Assembly (NCBI GenBank): GCA_030740135.1
Contig: JASLXW010000010.1
Coordinates: forward strand, 1-21,478
From: Nitrospinota bacterium
Lineage (GTDB): Bacteria; UBA8248; JACPRG01
Direction of reading: 5' to 3'
Length of the DNA: 21,478 bases
This document shows positions 14,963-21,478 of this stretch, in pieces. The notes beneath the pieces are model-generated. The model made no database searches. It saw nothing but the letters and a program-made list of their open reading frames with translations, and was not told the DNA's origin. A program made the translations under genes and the position numbers. Within the stretch, counting starts at the first letter, position 1. Each line of letters begins with the position of its first letter.

Positions 14963-16603
14963 TTGTTCACCGTTGAAACCGTTGCCATCGGCTCCGAGAT
15001 CCTGACCGGCCAGGTCCTGGGCACGAACACCCGGTGGCTCTGCGCGCAGGTGGCCGGAATGGGGGGCGCCGTCGAGCGGGCGCACATCGTGGCGGATTCC
15101 ACGGCGGACATCGCCGAAGTCCTTCGGTCCTGCCTGCGCCGCAGGCCGTCCTCGATCATCACGTGCGGGGGTCTCGGTCCCACGGCGGACGACATGACCC
15201 TGTTTGCCGTGGCCGGCGCCCTGAGCCGGGAAATGACGCTGCACCCCGAGGCGAAGGAATGGGTCCGAAAGCGTTATCAGGATCTGGCGGAGGCGGGCGC
15301 GGTTGATTCCGCCGAGATGACCCCCGCCCGCGAAAAGATGGCCTGCCTCCCCGCCGGGGCCGAACCCCTGCCGAACCGGGTGGGCGCGGCGCCGGGCGTC
15401 CGATGCCCCGCCGAGGACAGCGAGGTCATCTGCCTGCCGGGGGTCCCGGCGGAGATGCGCGGCATCTTCGAAGAGAGCCCGTCGCCGCTCTGGCGCAAGC
15501 GGTTCGGCGCGGCCGGTTTCGCCATGCGCGAGGCCTGGACCGACTGCGGCGATGAGTCGGTCCTCGCCCCCCTGCTTCATCGAGTCGCGGACGAACATTC
15601 CCGCGTGTACATCAAATCCCGGGCGGGCGCCTTCGGCCCGGACGCCCAGATTCCGCTGACCCTGTCGGCGTCCGCCCCCGCGCACGCCGAGGCGGCGTCT
15701 CAAGTGGAAGCGGCCCTGGAAGCCTTGCGCGAAATGTTGGAGGGGATCGGCGTTCGGGTCTTGGACGAGCCGGAAAGTCCGCAAACCGCGTCCGGCCGCC
15801 CCACCGCGATGCCGTCGGACAGGGTGAACCCTGTCTCCTCATCCCTTGCGCCGGGCGATGTGACCCGCGACGGCCCCCACCCCGAATCGGCAAACCTCGA
15901 GGACTTCCAGCCCGGAAGATTCCAGCAGCTTCGAGAGGCCGAGAATCCCCGGAAAGGTCTCCAGCGAGCGGCGAAGCCAGAGGTAGTCCTCCCGGCCCCC
16001 TTTGGCGAGATTCGCAAGGAAGGGAAGGAGCCACCGCAGGTACGCGAAGATGACGGGGCGCAGCGGCCCCCGCTCGGGGCGCGTCAGCTCCAGGGAAACG
16101 AAAAGCCCCCCGGGGCGCAACACCCGCGCGGCCTCCCGCAGGGCGGCGGGCAGGTCGATGACGTTGCGCAGACCGAAGCCGACCGTCGCCAGGTCGAACG
16201 TCCCGTCGCAAAAAAGGGACAGGTCCGTCGCGTCCCCCCGCAGCCAGGCCGCCTCCGCACCCGCGCGGCGGGTCCGCTCCATGGCCACGCGGATCATCGG
16301 CTCGCAAAAGTCCAGCCCCACCAGCCGGGCGTCTTGACCCAGGAGTTCCCGGAGAAGGAGAACGTAGTCGCCCGTCCCGCAACAAAGATCCAGTCCGCGG
16401 ATTGGCCTGCCGTCGGCCCGATCGGACAGGTGAGCCGCCGCCCGCCGGAGGGTCTTCCTTCTCCAGGCCCGGTGCCGCCCGCCCGTGATGAAACCATTGG
16501 CCAGATCATAGTGGGGGGCGACGCGCGCAAAGAGGCCCCGGACGTGCGCCGCCTTTTGCGGTCCGGTCAATTCTTCGGGCGACGGCATCCGACTCTCCTC
16601 TGA
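14963..16603 (+). CDS. CinA N-terminal (MoaB-like) domain protein; frame lacks its expected stop
   Basis: The first about 270 residues are a CinA N-terminal/MoaB-fold domain (COG1058-like, linked to nicotinamide-nucleotide or molybdopterin metabolism). Landmarks are TVETVAIGSEILTGQVLGTN at the start (GSEILTG, 10-16), GGLGPTADDMT (69-79), CLPAGAEPLPNRVGAAPG and ICLPGVPAEM. There is no C-terminal PncC amidohydrolase domain. Homology-like sequence ends near RVLDEP (about residue 270, base 15780), where a stop is expected. The open frame instead continues to 16603 through about 760 bases that are antisense to the methyltransferase gene and look non-coding in this direction. A stop in another frame exists at 15825-15827, so one inserted base near the end may hide the true end. 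The start is TTG 14963 with GGGAGAG upstream. Treat everything after about 15830 as unsupported. Confidence 0.75.
   Translation: MFTVETVAIGSEILTGQVLGTNTRWLCAQVAGMGGAVERAHIVADSTADIAEVLRSCLRRRPSSIITCGGLGPTADDMTLFAVAGALSREMTLHPEAKEWVRKRYQDLAEAGAVDSAEMTPAREKMACLPAGAEPLPNRVGAAPGVRCPAEDSEVICLPGVPAEMRGIFEESPSPLWRKRFGAAGFAMREAWTDCGDESVLAPLLHRVADEHSRVYIKSRAGAFGPDAQIPLTLSASAPAHAEAASQVEAALEALREMLEGIGVRVLDEPESPQTASGRPTAMPSDRVNPVSSSLAPGDVTRDGPHPESANLEDFQPGRFQQLREAENPRKGLQRAAKPEVVLPAPFGEIRKEGKEPPQVREDDGAQRPPLGARQLQGNEKPPGAQHPRGLPQGGGQVDDVAQTEADRRQVERPVAKKGQVRRVPPQPGRLRTRAAGPLHGHADHRLAKVQPHQPGVLTQEFPEKENVVARPATKIQSADWPAVGPIGQVSRRPPEGLPSPGPVPPARDETIGQIIVGGDARKEAPDVRRLLRSGQFFGRRHPTLL
15839..16588 (-). CDS. 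ubiE: Demethylmenaquinone/ubiquinone-biosynthesis C-methyltransferase (MenG/UbiE)
   Basis: This SAM-dependent methyltransferase adds the ring methyl group in menaquinone (or ubiquinone) synthesis. The 249-residue product has the UbiE signatures in order: VRGLFARVAPHYDLANGF near the start, RAWRRKTLRRAA, the SAM-binding motif I LDLCCGTGDY, the family motif FDLATVGFGLRNVIDLPAAL, LREAARVLRPGGLF and the C-terminal GREDYLWLRRSLETFPG. The start is ATG 16588 because GAGGAG lies 6 bases upstream. An upstream ATG (16678) would add 30 residues with no family resemblance. The cinA frame on the other strand runs across the whole gene. The choice between menaquinone and ubiquinone cannot be made from this sequence alone. 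Confidence 0.95.
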   Translation of the reverse strand: MPSPEELTGPQKAAHVRGLFARVAPHYDLANGFITGGRHRAWRRKTLRRAAAHLSDRADGRPIRGLDLCCGTGDYVLLLRELLGQDARLVGLDFCEPMIRVAMERTRRAGAEAAWLRGDATDLSLFCDGTFDLATVGFGLRNVIDLPAALREAARVLRPGGLFVSLELTRPERGPLRPVIFAYLRWLLPFLANLAKGGREDYLWLRRSLETFPGILGLSKLLESSGLEVLEVCRFGVGAVAGHIARRKG

Positions 16604-16965
16604 CTCCCTCCCGAGACCCCCCGGGGTGATGGGTTTCAATTCACTTTCCGCATCCGGCCCTTCTAAGTCAAAGGGCAAATCATGTCAACGGCCGAACGGG
16701 TCCCCGGATTCCCTGGAAACCGTCCCTCGCGGCCCCGCATGGAAATTCCCAGCCGCCATACGGGCGACATTTAAGGGCCCGGAAAGCATGCTAAGATTTT
16801 TTACCCGAAAGCGTTTGACCGGGTGAAATTTCCGGCTGGATCTTGTAATATTCGTTATATGGAAACATTGGCATGGAGACAGGGGTTCCGGTAGGGAAGA
16901 TTTTTTTACGACTGCGAAGAGGGCTAAGGTTCTAAACACGGACGCCTCAAACGGGAGAACGAGTG
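16589..16965. other. Divergent intergenic region between ubiE and the ABC operon
   Basis: This 377-base gap holds no credible gene. The part nearer ubiE carries its candidate promoter. The part nearer the ABC operon is locally AT-rich (16841-16866 and a T run at 16900-16907), as expected of a promoter region. Near-matches such as TTGGCA at 16868 have no good -10 at the right distance. The ribosome-binding site GGGAG (16953-16957) belongs to the ABC substrate-binding protein. Confidence 0.5.
16660..16688 (-). promoter_or_regulatory. Candidate sigma-70 promoter of ubiE
   Basis: Read on the minus strand, a perfect TTGACA (16688-16683) is followed after 17 bases by TAGAAG (16665-16660). The transcript would start near 16653, giving a leader of about 65 bases before ATG 16588. 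Confidence 0.45.
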
Positions 16966-17973
16966 ATGAGCCAAGGGAAAAATATCAGCCGCCGGAGATT
17001 TGTCCAGGGTGTGGGTTGGGTCGCGGCGGGCGCGACGGTGGGGGCCTTCGCCGCTCCGCGGCGCGCGTTCGGCGCAAAAAAGGTCGTAGGCGCCGGTCTC
17101 GGACCCCCGTCGAACTCCACCATGATGCTCCCCATCATCCAGGGGCTCAAACTGGGCGAGAAGCACGGCCTCGACTTCAAGGTCAATCTCTACCGCCGCC
17201 TGGGGGCCATGTACGCCGACTTCGCCGCCCACAAGTGGGAGAGCGTGTACAACCCGGCGTTCTCCAACGCGGCGAGGTTTTACAGCAAGGGTATCCCCAT
17301 CCAGCTCATGTTCACCTACACCACCGCCAACCACGCGTTCGTCTCGAAAAACCCCAAGATCCGAGAGGCGGCGGACCTGAAAGGGAAAACGGTCGCCGCG
17401 ACGACGGGGTCGGGCTTCTGGGGGATGGCGGTCCTGTTCTTGCGTCAGCACGGGCTCAACTCCCGAACCGACCTGAACATCATCAGCGCCTCGCCCCCCG
17501 CGGTTGCGACGCAGCTCTATGCCGGGAAGGTGGACGCGGGGATCGTCTGGGAGCCCAACCTTTCCAAGATGTTGACCTCGGGGTTCCACCTGGTGGGCGA
17601 CATGAGCGAGGGGGTCCGAAAAGAGATCGGCCTGGCCGCGGACGCGCCGGTCTGGTATCTGGGCGCTTACGGCTGGAAAGCTTGGCTGGACGAAGACCAC
17701 GACCGCAACGTGAGCATCATGCGGATGTGGCAGGACGCGGTGAGCTTTTACTACAAAGAGCCCGAGCGGGCCGACAAGTTCATCAGCGCCTTCACCAAGA
17801 TCCCCATCAAGGCCCTGAAGTACAGCCGTGACCACAAGTTCATGACCTTCCTTGTGGAGCCTACCAAGGACCGGAAGGACGAGATCATGGCGACGCTCAA
17901 GGGGTTCAAGTCGGTGGGCCGGCTGAAGAAGCTCCCAAACGACGGGATCCACTACAAATGGCCCACCCTGTAG
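16966..17973 (+). CDS. ABC transporter substrate-binding protein, NMT1/SsuA-like, Tat-exported
   Basis: The periplasmic ligand-binding component of an importer of the nitrate/sulfonate/taurine/thiamine-precursor class. The 335-residue product begins with a twin-arginine signal (SRRRFVQG, then a moderately hydrophobic core ending AAPRRAFGA, cleavage likely after AFGA). The mature protein shows the NMT1-type pattern: MMLPIIQGLKLGEKHGLDFK, ADLKGKTVAATTGSG, TQLYAGKVDAGIVWEPNLSK, and a C-terminal region with LKYSRDHKFMTFLVEPTKD. The ligand cannot be told from sequence. ATG 16966 has GGGAG 8 bases upstream; the adjacent GTG 16963 is also possible. It is the first of three genes, and a strong hairpin follows it. 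Confidence 0.92.
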   Translation: MSQGKNISRRRFVQGVGWVAAGATVGAFAAPRRAFGAKKVVGAGLGPPSNSTMMLPIIQGLKLGEKHGLDFKVNLYRRLGAMYADFAAHKWESVYNPAFSNAARFYSKGIPIQLMFTYTTANHAFVSKNPKIREAADLKGKTVAATTGSGFWGMAVLFLRQHGLNSRTDLNIISASPPAVATQLYAGKVDAGIVWEPNLSKMLTSGFHLVGDMSEGVRKEIGLAADAPVWYLGAYGWKAWLDEDHDRNVSIMRMWQDAVSFYYKEPERADKFISAFTKIPIKALKYSRDHKFMTFLVEPTKDRKDEIMATLKGFKSVGRLKKLPNDGIHYKWPTL

Positions 17974-18032
17974 GGCCAGCGGAGCGAAATACGCGGGAAT
18001 CCCGCTGATTGCAAGCCGGAGAATGGCTTTAT

Positions 18033-18065
18033 GGGCGCGGTCCTTCCACCCGGGAGGCCGCGCCC
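18033..18065 (+). promoter_or_regulatory. Strong intercistronic hairpin between the substrate-binding protein and permease genes
   Basis: GGGCGCGG (18033-18040) pairs with CCGCGCCC (18058-18065). Above a one-base T bulge, CCTTCC (18042-18047) pairs with GGGAGG (18052-18057, one G-U pair), closing a loop ACCC. That gives 14 paired bases with no T tract after it. It sits in the 119-base gap after the binding-protein gene, where such stems commonly stabilise the upstream message so that more binding protein than permease is made. A smaller stem lies just upstream at 17993-18005. Confidence 0.6.
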
Positions 18066-18092
18066 GCATACGACGAAACAGGGATCGATGCC

Positions 18093-18956
18093 ATGACGCA
18101 GGTGGAGCATGCCGAAACCGGGGCGCGGGGCGCCCCGACGCCCGGCTCGGGCGTCCCCGTGGACTTGCCCGGGCGGCTCGGAATCGCAACCTTTTTCGTG
18201 GAGGGAATTTCCTGGAAAGCGGTGACCGCCTTTTTTGGTCTTGCCGTCATTTGGCAGCTTGTTTCCTTCATTTCCCCCGTCTGGCTGGTTCCGGGCGTTC
18301 ACCTGATCCTCAAGGCGTTTTTTGAAATCGTCACGACCTGGGAGCTTCTCAGCCAAGGCTTGATCTCCTTCGTCCGTCTGATCGCGGCCATCCTCGCTTC
18401 GGTCATTGTGGGCGTGCCCATCGGTCTGTTCATGGGGCTTTCGGCCAATATCGACGATTACGTCCGGCCGATCATCAAATTCATCATGGGCGTGCCCGCG
18501 CTGAACTGGGTGATCATCGTCATCATCTGGTTCTCGGCGACGGAGCTCCGCATCGGGTTCGTCCTGCTGATGATCTGCGCCCCCATCACGATCTTCAACG
18601 TCTACGACGGGATCCGCTCCATCGACCAGAAGACCACCGACATGGTGAAGACCTTCGGGGCCAATTCCTGGCAGATGATCAGGATTCTCCTGTGGCCCTA
18701 CGTAAAGTCCTTCGCCTTCACGGCCACGAAGATCAACGTCGGCGTCGGCGTCCGCGTGGTCATCGTGGCGGAGTTGGTCGGCGCCCCCTCGGGCATCGGC
18801 AAAGAGCTCGACCTGGCCAAGAGTCTTTTCGAAATGCCGCTCATCCTCGCCTGGACGCTCTGGATGATCATCGTGCTCCTCCTTCTGGAAACGGTCGTCG
18901 AGTGGCTGGAAGGCCGGGTCCTGAAGTGGCGGGTGGAAGAAGGAGGGAAGATGTAA
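18093..18956 (+). CDS. ABC transporter permease, SsuC/TauC type
   Basis: The integral-membrane subunit of the importer. The 287-residue product has a hydrophilic N-terminus of about 45 residues and about six membrane segments. Examples are VTAFFGLAVIWQLVSFI, LIAAILASVIVGVPIGLFMG, VPALNWVIIVIIWFSA and LAWTLWMIIVLLLLETVVEW. The EAA-like loop that contacts the ATPase is at DMVKTFGANSWQMIRILLWP, followed by the family stretch GVGVRVVIVAELVGAPSGIG. The start is ATG 18093 with AGGGA upstream; the 28 codons before it look unlike the family. The stop TAA overlaps the next ATG by one base (TAATG), so it is coupled to the ATPase gene. Confidence 0.94.
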   Translation: MTQVEHAETGARGAPTPGSGVPVDLPGRLGIATFFVEGISWKAVTAFFGLAVIWQLVSFISPVWLVPGVHLILKAFFEIVTTWELLSQGLISFVRLIAAILASVIVGVPIGLFMGLSANIDDYVRPIIKFIMGVPALNWVIIVIIWFSATELRIGFVLLMICAPITIFNVYDGIRSIDQKTTDMVKTFGANSWQMIRILLWPYVKSFAFTATKINVGVGVRVVIVAELVGAPSGIGKELDLAKSLFEMPLILAWTLWMIIVLLLLETVVEWLEGRVLKWRVEEGGKM

Positions 18957-19771
18957 TGGCCCAGGCCCCGGAATCCTCGGGCAACGGCCGGCCCAAGATC
19001 GTCGTCCGCAACGTCCACAAGACCTTCTACCAGAAACAAAAGGGCGCCGAGGTCCGCGCCATCGCCGACCTGTCCTTCGATATCGCCGAGGGAGAGTACC
19101 TGGTCATCGTCGGAGAGACGGGCGCGGGAAAATCGGTGTTCTTCGACTGTCTTCTCGGGCTCAAGCACGTCGATGCCGGCGAAATCCTGATCGACGGGAC
19201 GCCCGCGCAGAATTACCGAAAAGCCCACGTCGGCGGGATCACCCGCATCTTTCAGGAAGACCGCCTCCTGCCCTGGCGGACCGCCACCGAGAACGTCTGC
19301 CTGGGCCCCGAGATCCAGGGCGCCCCCAAAGAAGAGCAGATCGAGACCGCCCACAAGTGGCTGAAGCTCGTGGGGCTGTGGGGGTTCGAAAACTCCTACC
19401 CCAACGAGCTATCGGGCGGCATGCGCCAGCGCGTCAATATCGCCCGGGCCTTCGCCACCCACCCGGACATCCTCCTTCTGGACGAGGCGTTCGGCGGCCT
19501 GGACGAGGTGACGGCGATGCGTCTGCGCAAGGACTTCATCGACCTGGCCCACCAGCAGAAGATGACGTTCGTGATGGTGACCCACAGCATCGAGGAGGCG
19601 CTCGTCCTCGGAAGGCGGATCCTCATCTTCGGCGTCCCGGCCCACATCGTCCACACCATCGACGTCCCGGACGACATCGAGAATAACCCTTCCCTGTTTG
19701 AAGAGAAGAAGGAAGAGATCAAGCACTGGATCGCCAAAGAGGGACGGCTGAAAGCCGCGACTGACGAATAG
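18956..19771 (+). CDS. ABC transporter ATP-binding protein, SsuB/TauB type
   Basis: The cytoplasmic ATPase of the importer, 271 residues. All nucleotide-binding motifs are intact: Walker A GETGAGKS, a Q-loop in TRIFQEDRLLPW, signature LSGGMRQRVNIARA, Walker B ILLLDEAFGGLDE and the switch histidine in VTHSIEEA. The LPWRTATENV stretch is typical of the nitrate/sulfonate/taurine branch. The C-terminal tail (EEKKEEIKHWIAKEGRL) has no extra regulatory domain. AGGAGG inside the end of the permease gene, 9 bases before the ATG, is its ribosome-binding site. It ends the three-gene operon. Confidence 0.95.
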   Translation: MAQAPESSGNGRPKIVVRNVHKTFYQKQKGAEVRAIADLSFDIAEGEYLVIVGETGAGKSVFFDCLLGLKHVDAGEILIDGTPAQNYRKAHVGGITRIFQEDRLLPWRTATENVCLGPEIQGAPKEEQIETAHKWLKLVGLWGFENSYPNELSGGMRQRVNIARAFATHPDILLLDEAFGGLDEVTAMRLRKDFIDLAHQQKMTFVMVTHSIEEALVLGRRILIFGVPAHIVHTIDVPDDIENNPSLFEEKKEEIKHWIAKEGRLKAATDE

Positions 19772-19840
19772 AGGATTCATTCATCAGGGGCGGGAGAGGC
19801 AAAATCACCTGTCCCCTTCCGACAGTTCACGCGGAATAAC

Positions 19841-19870
19841 AAAGGGCGATTCCTGTTGGAGCCGCCCTTT
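19841..19870. terminator. Stem-loop between convergent ABC and ubiD genes, possible terminator
   Basis: AAAGGGCG (19841-19848) and CGCCCTTT (19863-19870) form an 8-base stem with a 14-base loop. It lies 70 bases after the ATPase stop and 127 bases after the ubiD stop, so it could serve both. The flanking T and A tracts are only three bases, so efficiency is uncertain. Confidence 0.45.
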
Positions 19871-19997
19871 ATGCGAACAGACAAGCCCTCTTTACAACAA
19901 CCTTGAAATTCTCACCAACGCAAACTCCTCCTTAAAGCACCCATGGCGATTCGTTCGTCGAATCCATCTCTTCCATTATTTCGGTGAAAATTCCAGA

Positions 19998-21478
19998 CTA
20001 CCTCCCCTGCCCCTCGCCCCCGCCGGCCGGCGGAGGGAAGGCCGTCTTCTCCTCGAAGACATTGACCTTCGGCGGAGTCCATTCGAACCCCAGGTCCTTC
20101 CACCGCTTGACCACCCGCTCGTAAACCGGCTTGGAGAGCTTGGTTCTCGGGGAGAAATCCTTGATGTACTTGAAGTCCATACAGGCGTTGATGAGGCACT
20201 TCGAGCCCCAGGGCCGGATCTCGGGGGGGTTCAGACTGGGATCGAGGTAGGTGCTCCAAGTCTCCCGGAGGATGTCGATCGACTGTGCTGGCCGGGAGCG
20301 AGTCGCCATGGCCCAAACGACCTCCGACAGGGCGGAAGGATCGATGTCCTCGTCCACAACGATGATGTACTTGGTGAAATAGGCCCCGCCCATGCACTGG
20401 GCGGCGAGGGCCATGGTCTGCGCGGCGTGTCCGGCGTAAAGCTGCTTGATCGAGACCACGGTCATCCCCCAGCCCGCGGCCTCCGGCGGCGACCAGACCC
20501 CCTGGACGCCCGGGACCCCGAGGGCGTCGAGGTCGGCCCAGACCTTGGCGGCCTTGCTCATCCCCCAGAACAAACCGCATTCGTTCGCCCCCCCCTCCGC
20601 CATCAGGGCGCACGTCAGGATGGGATCGCTCCGGTAGCGGATGGTGTGGATGTCGACATAGGGTGTGGCGCCGATGGGACGGCCGTAATACCCGGTGAAC
20701 TCGCCGAAGGGCCCTTCGGCGAAGTCCCGCCCCGGGTAGCAATACCCTTCGACGATGATCTCCGCGTTCGCGGGCAGCATCAGGCCGGTGACGTCGCTCT
20801 CGAACAGATCGATGGGGGCGTCGCCGATCCCGCCGAAGGCGTCGTACTCCGAGACGTTCTTGGGAAAGGTCGTCGCCGCGACCATGAACAGGAGCGGGTC
20901 CAGCCCCCAGACCGCGGCCACGGGGGCCGGTTCGCCCCGCGCCCACCAGGCCTCCCGATCCAGAAGGCCGTCCTTTCCGGGCGAGGCGTAGAACCCGGCC
21001 TGGGTGGGGCTTTTGATCATCATCCGATACGTGCCGACGTTCGTCTTTCCCGTGTCCGGGTTCTTCGTGACGACCGCGTCGCCGGTGCCGATGTACTTTC
21101 CCCCGTCCAGAGGCCACATCCGGGGCGCGGGAAATTTGGTGATATCGATATCGCTTCCCGACTCGACGTTCCGGTTGACGGGGGCGTCTTTCCCCGAGAC
21201 CCGGCTCGGCGGGGTTTTCCGATTCATCTTCTCCTTGAGGACCTTCACGAGCCCGATCGGGTTCTTTCCCGGCTTTTCCCGGATGGCGAGGGCGACGCGG
21301 TTGACGCTGTTCCCGAGCATGTTGTACAGGGCCTTCCGCCCCGGGTGGCCCTTGATATTCTCAAAGAGCAGGGCCGGACTTTCGTCCCGCTTGCCGCTCA
21401 GGTAGGCGATGGTGGACATCTCCAGGTCCGGATCGACCTCAGCGGTGATCCGCTTGATCTCCCCGATGGCGTCGGCCT
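19998..21478 (-). CDS. UbiD-family prenylated-FMN decarboxylase (partial, 5' end off the window)
   Basis: A reversible (de)carboxylase of aromatic or unsaturated acids that uses prenylated FMN, which a UbiX-type enzyme supplies. About 490 codons are visible. The frame stays open past ATG 21419 to the window edge and reads EIKRITAEVDPDLEMSTIAY, the usual UbiD N-terminal pattern, so the true start lies upstream. The cofactor-binding NVGTYR has Asn at 21039-21041 and Arg at 21024-21026, matching Asn168 and Arg173 of fungal Fdc1. The catalytic pair in EGPFGE (Glu at 20715-20717 and 20700-20702) matches Glu277 and Glu282. All four key residues are present. The C-terminus (PPAGGGEGQGR) is low complexity. 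It converges on the ABC importer. The substrate is not determined by sequence; ubiquinone synthesis is only one option. Confidence 0.95.
   Translation of the reverse strand, partial: ADAIGEIKRITAEVDPDLEMSTIAYLSGKRDESPALLFENIKGHPGRKALYNMLGNSVNRVALAIREKPGKNPIGLVKVLKEKMNRKTPPSRVSGKDAPVNRNVESGSDIDITKFPAPRMWPLDGGKYIGTGDAVVTKNPDTGKTNVGTYRMMIKSPTQAGFYASPGKDGLLDREAWWARGEPAPVAAVWGLDPLLFMVAATTFPKNVSEYDAFGGIGDAPIDLFESDVTGLMLPANAEIIVEGYCYPGRDFAEGPFGEFTGYYGRPIGATPYVDIHTIRYRSDPILTCALMAEGGANECGLFWGMSKAAKVWADLDALGVPGVQGVWSPPEAAGWGMTVVSIKQLYAGHAAQTMALAAQCMGGAYFTKYIIVVDEDIDPSALSEVVWAMATRSRPAQSIDILRETWSTYLDPSLNPPEIRPWGSKCLINACMDFKYIKDFSPRTKLSKPVYERVVKRWKDLGFEWTPPKVNVFEEKTAFPPPAGGGEGQGR

Noticed and set aside
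16815..16897. Near-matches to sigma-70 boxes (TTGACC, TAATAT, TTATAT, TTGGCA) before the ABC operon
   Set aside because: No pair has acceptable spacing and quality at both boxes.
16685..16939. 84-codon minus-strand open frame in the ubiE/ABC intergenic region
   Set aside because: It has no ribosome-binding site, no recognisable domain, and contains the ubiE promoter region.
19912..21117. 401-codon minus-strand frame overlapping ubiD
   Set aside because: Out-of-frame shadow of ubiD; Arg/Gly/His-rich with no domain.
1..21478. tRNA genes, CRISPR repeats, transposases and prophage genes
   Set aside because: None seen by reading for T-loop-like motifs, regularly spaced repeats or related proteins.

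Overview
The window is a GC-rich, densely coding stretch of a bacterial chromosome. It carries housekeeping genes (aspS, hisS, menG/ubiE), envelope genes and a transporter, and no phage, transposase, CRISPR array, tRNA or rRNA was seen. Several genes start with TTG or GTG. Class III CHASE2 cyclases, NMT1-type ABC transporters, UbiD decarboxylases and SsnA-like aminohydrolases together fit an uncultivated soil or subsurface Gram-negative lineage (Desulfobacterota, Methylomirabilota/Rokubacteria or Tectomicrobia type). That placement is inference only. Lipoboxes and a Tat signal show a cell with an exported compartment.

Layout. 1-1115 (-) is the N-terminal 371 codons of aspS. 1250-1762 (-) is a small lipoprotein. 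1966-4442 (+) is comEC, split by a one-base frameshift. 4503-5303 (+) is a sirtuin that has lost all four zinc cysteines. 5356-6618 (+) is hisS, whose stop overlaps the convergent fxsA-like gene (6611-7054, -). 7264-8274 (+) is a two-TM potassium channel with an RCK domain, joined by an ATGA overlap to a CGNR-like zinc-finger gene (8271-9050). 9106-12688 (+) is a cluster of CHASE2 adenylate cyclase, exported SH3 protein and M48 lipoprotein protease. A perfect 33-bp palindrome (12758-12790) separates it from a broken ssnA-type amidohydrolase (12842-14124, -). 14270-14923 (+) is a nuclease-fold lipoprotein with its catalytic acids replaced. 14963 onward (+) is a CinA N-terminal-domain gene whose frame does not stop but runs antisense through menG/ubiE (15839-16588, -). 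16966-19771 (+) is a three-gene ABC importer (Tat substrate-binding protein, permease, ATPase) with a strong hairpin after the first gene. 19998-21478 (-) is a UbiD decarboxylase cut by the window edge.

How they may work together. The ABC importer and the convergent UbiD decarboxylase suggest uptake and (de)carboxylation of an aromatic or related acid; this is a context inference. The cyclase, SH3 protein and M48 protease look like an envelope-sensing and quality-control group. Three genes (comEC, ssnA and the 3' end of cinA) have frame problems within 13 kb. This may be real gene decay or assembly/sequencing error, and read-level data would decide. The points most worth a second look are the zinc-less sirtuin, the catalytically substituted nuclease-fold lipoprotein, the antisense read-through of cinA and the intercistronic hairpin of the ABC operon.
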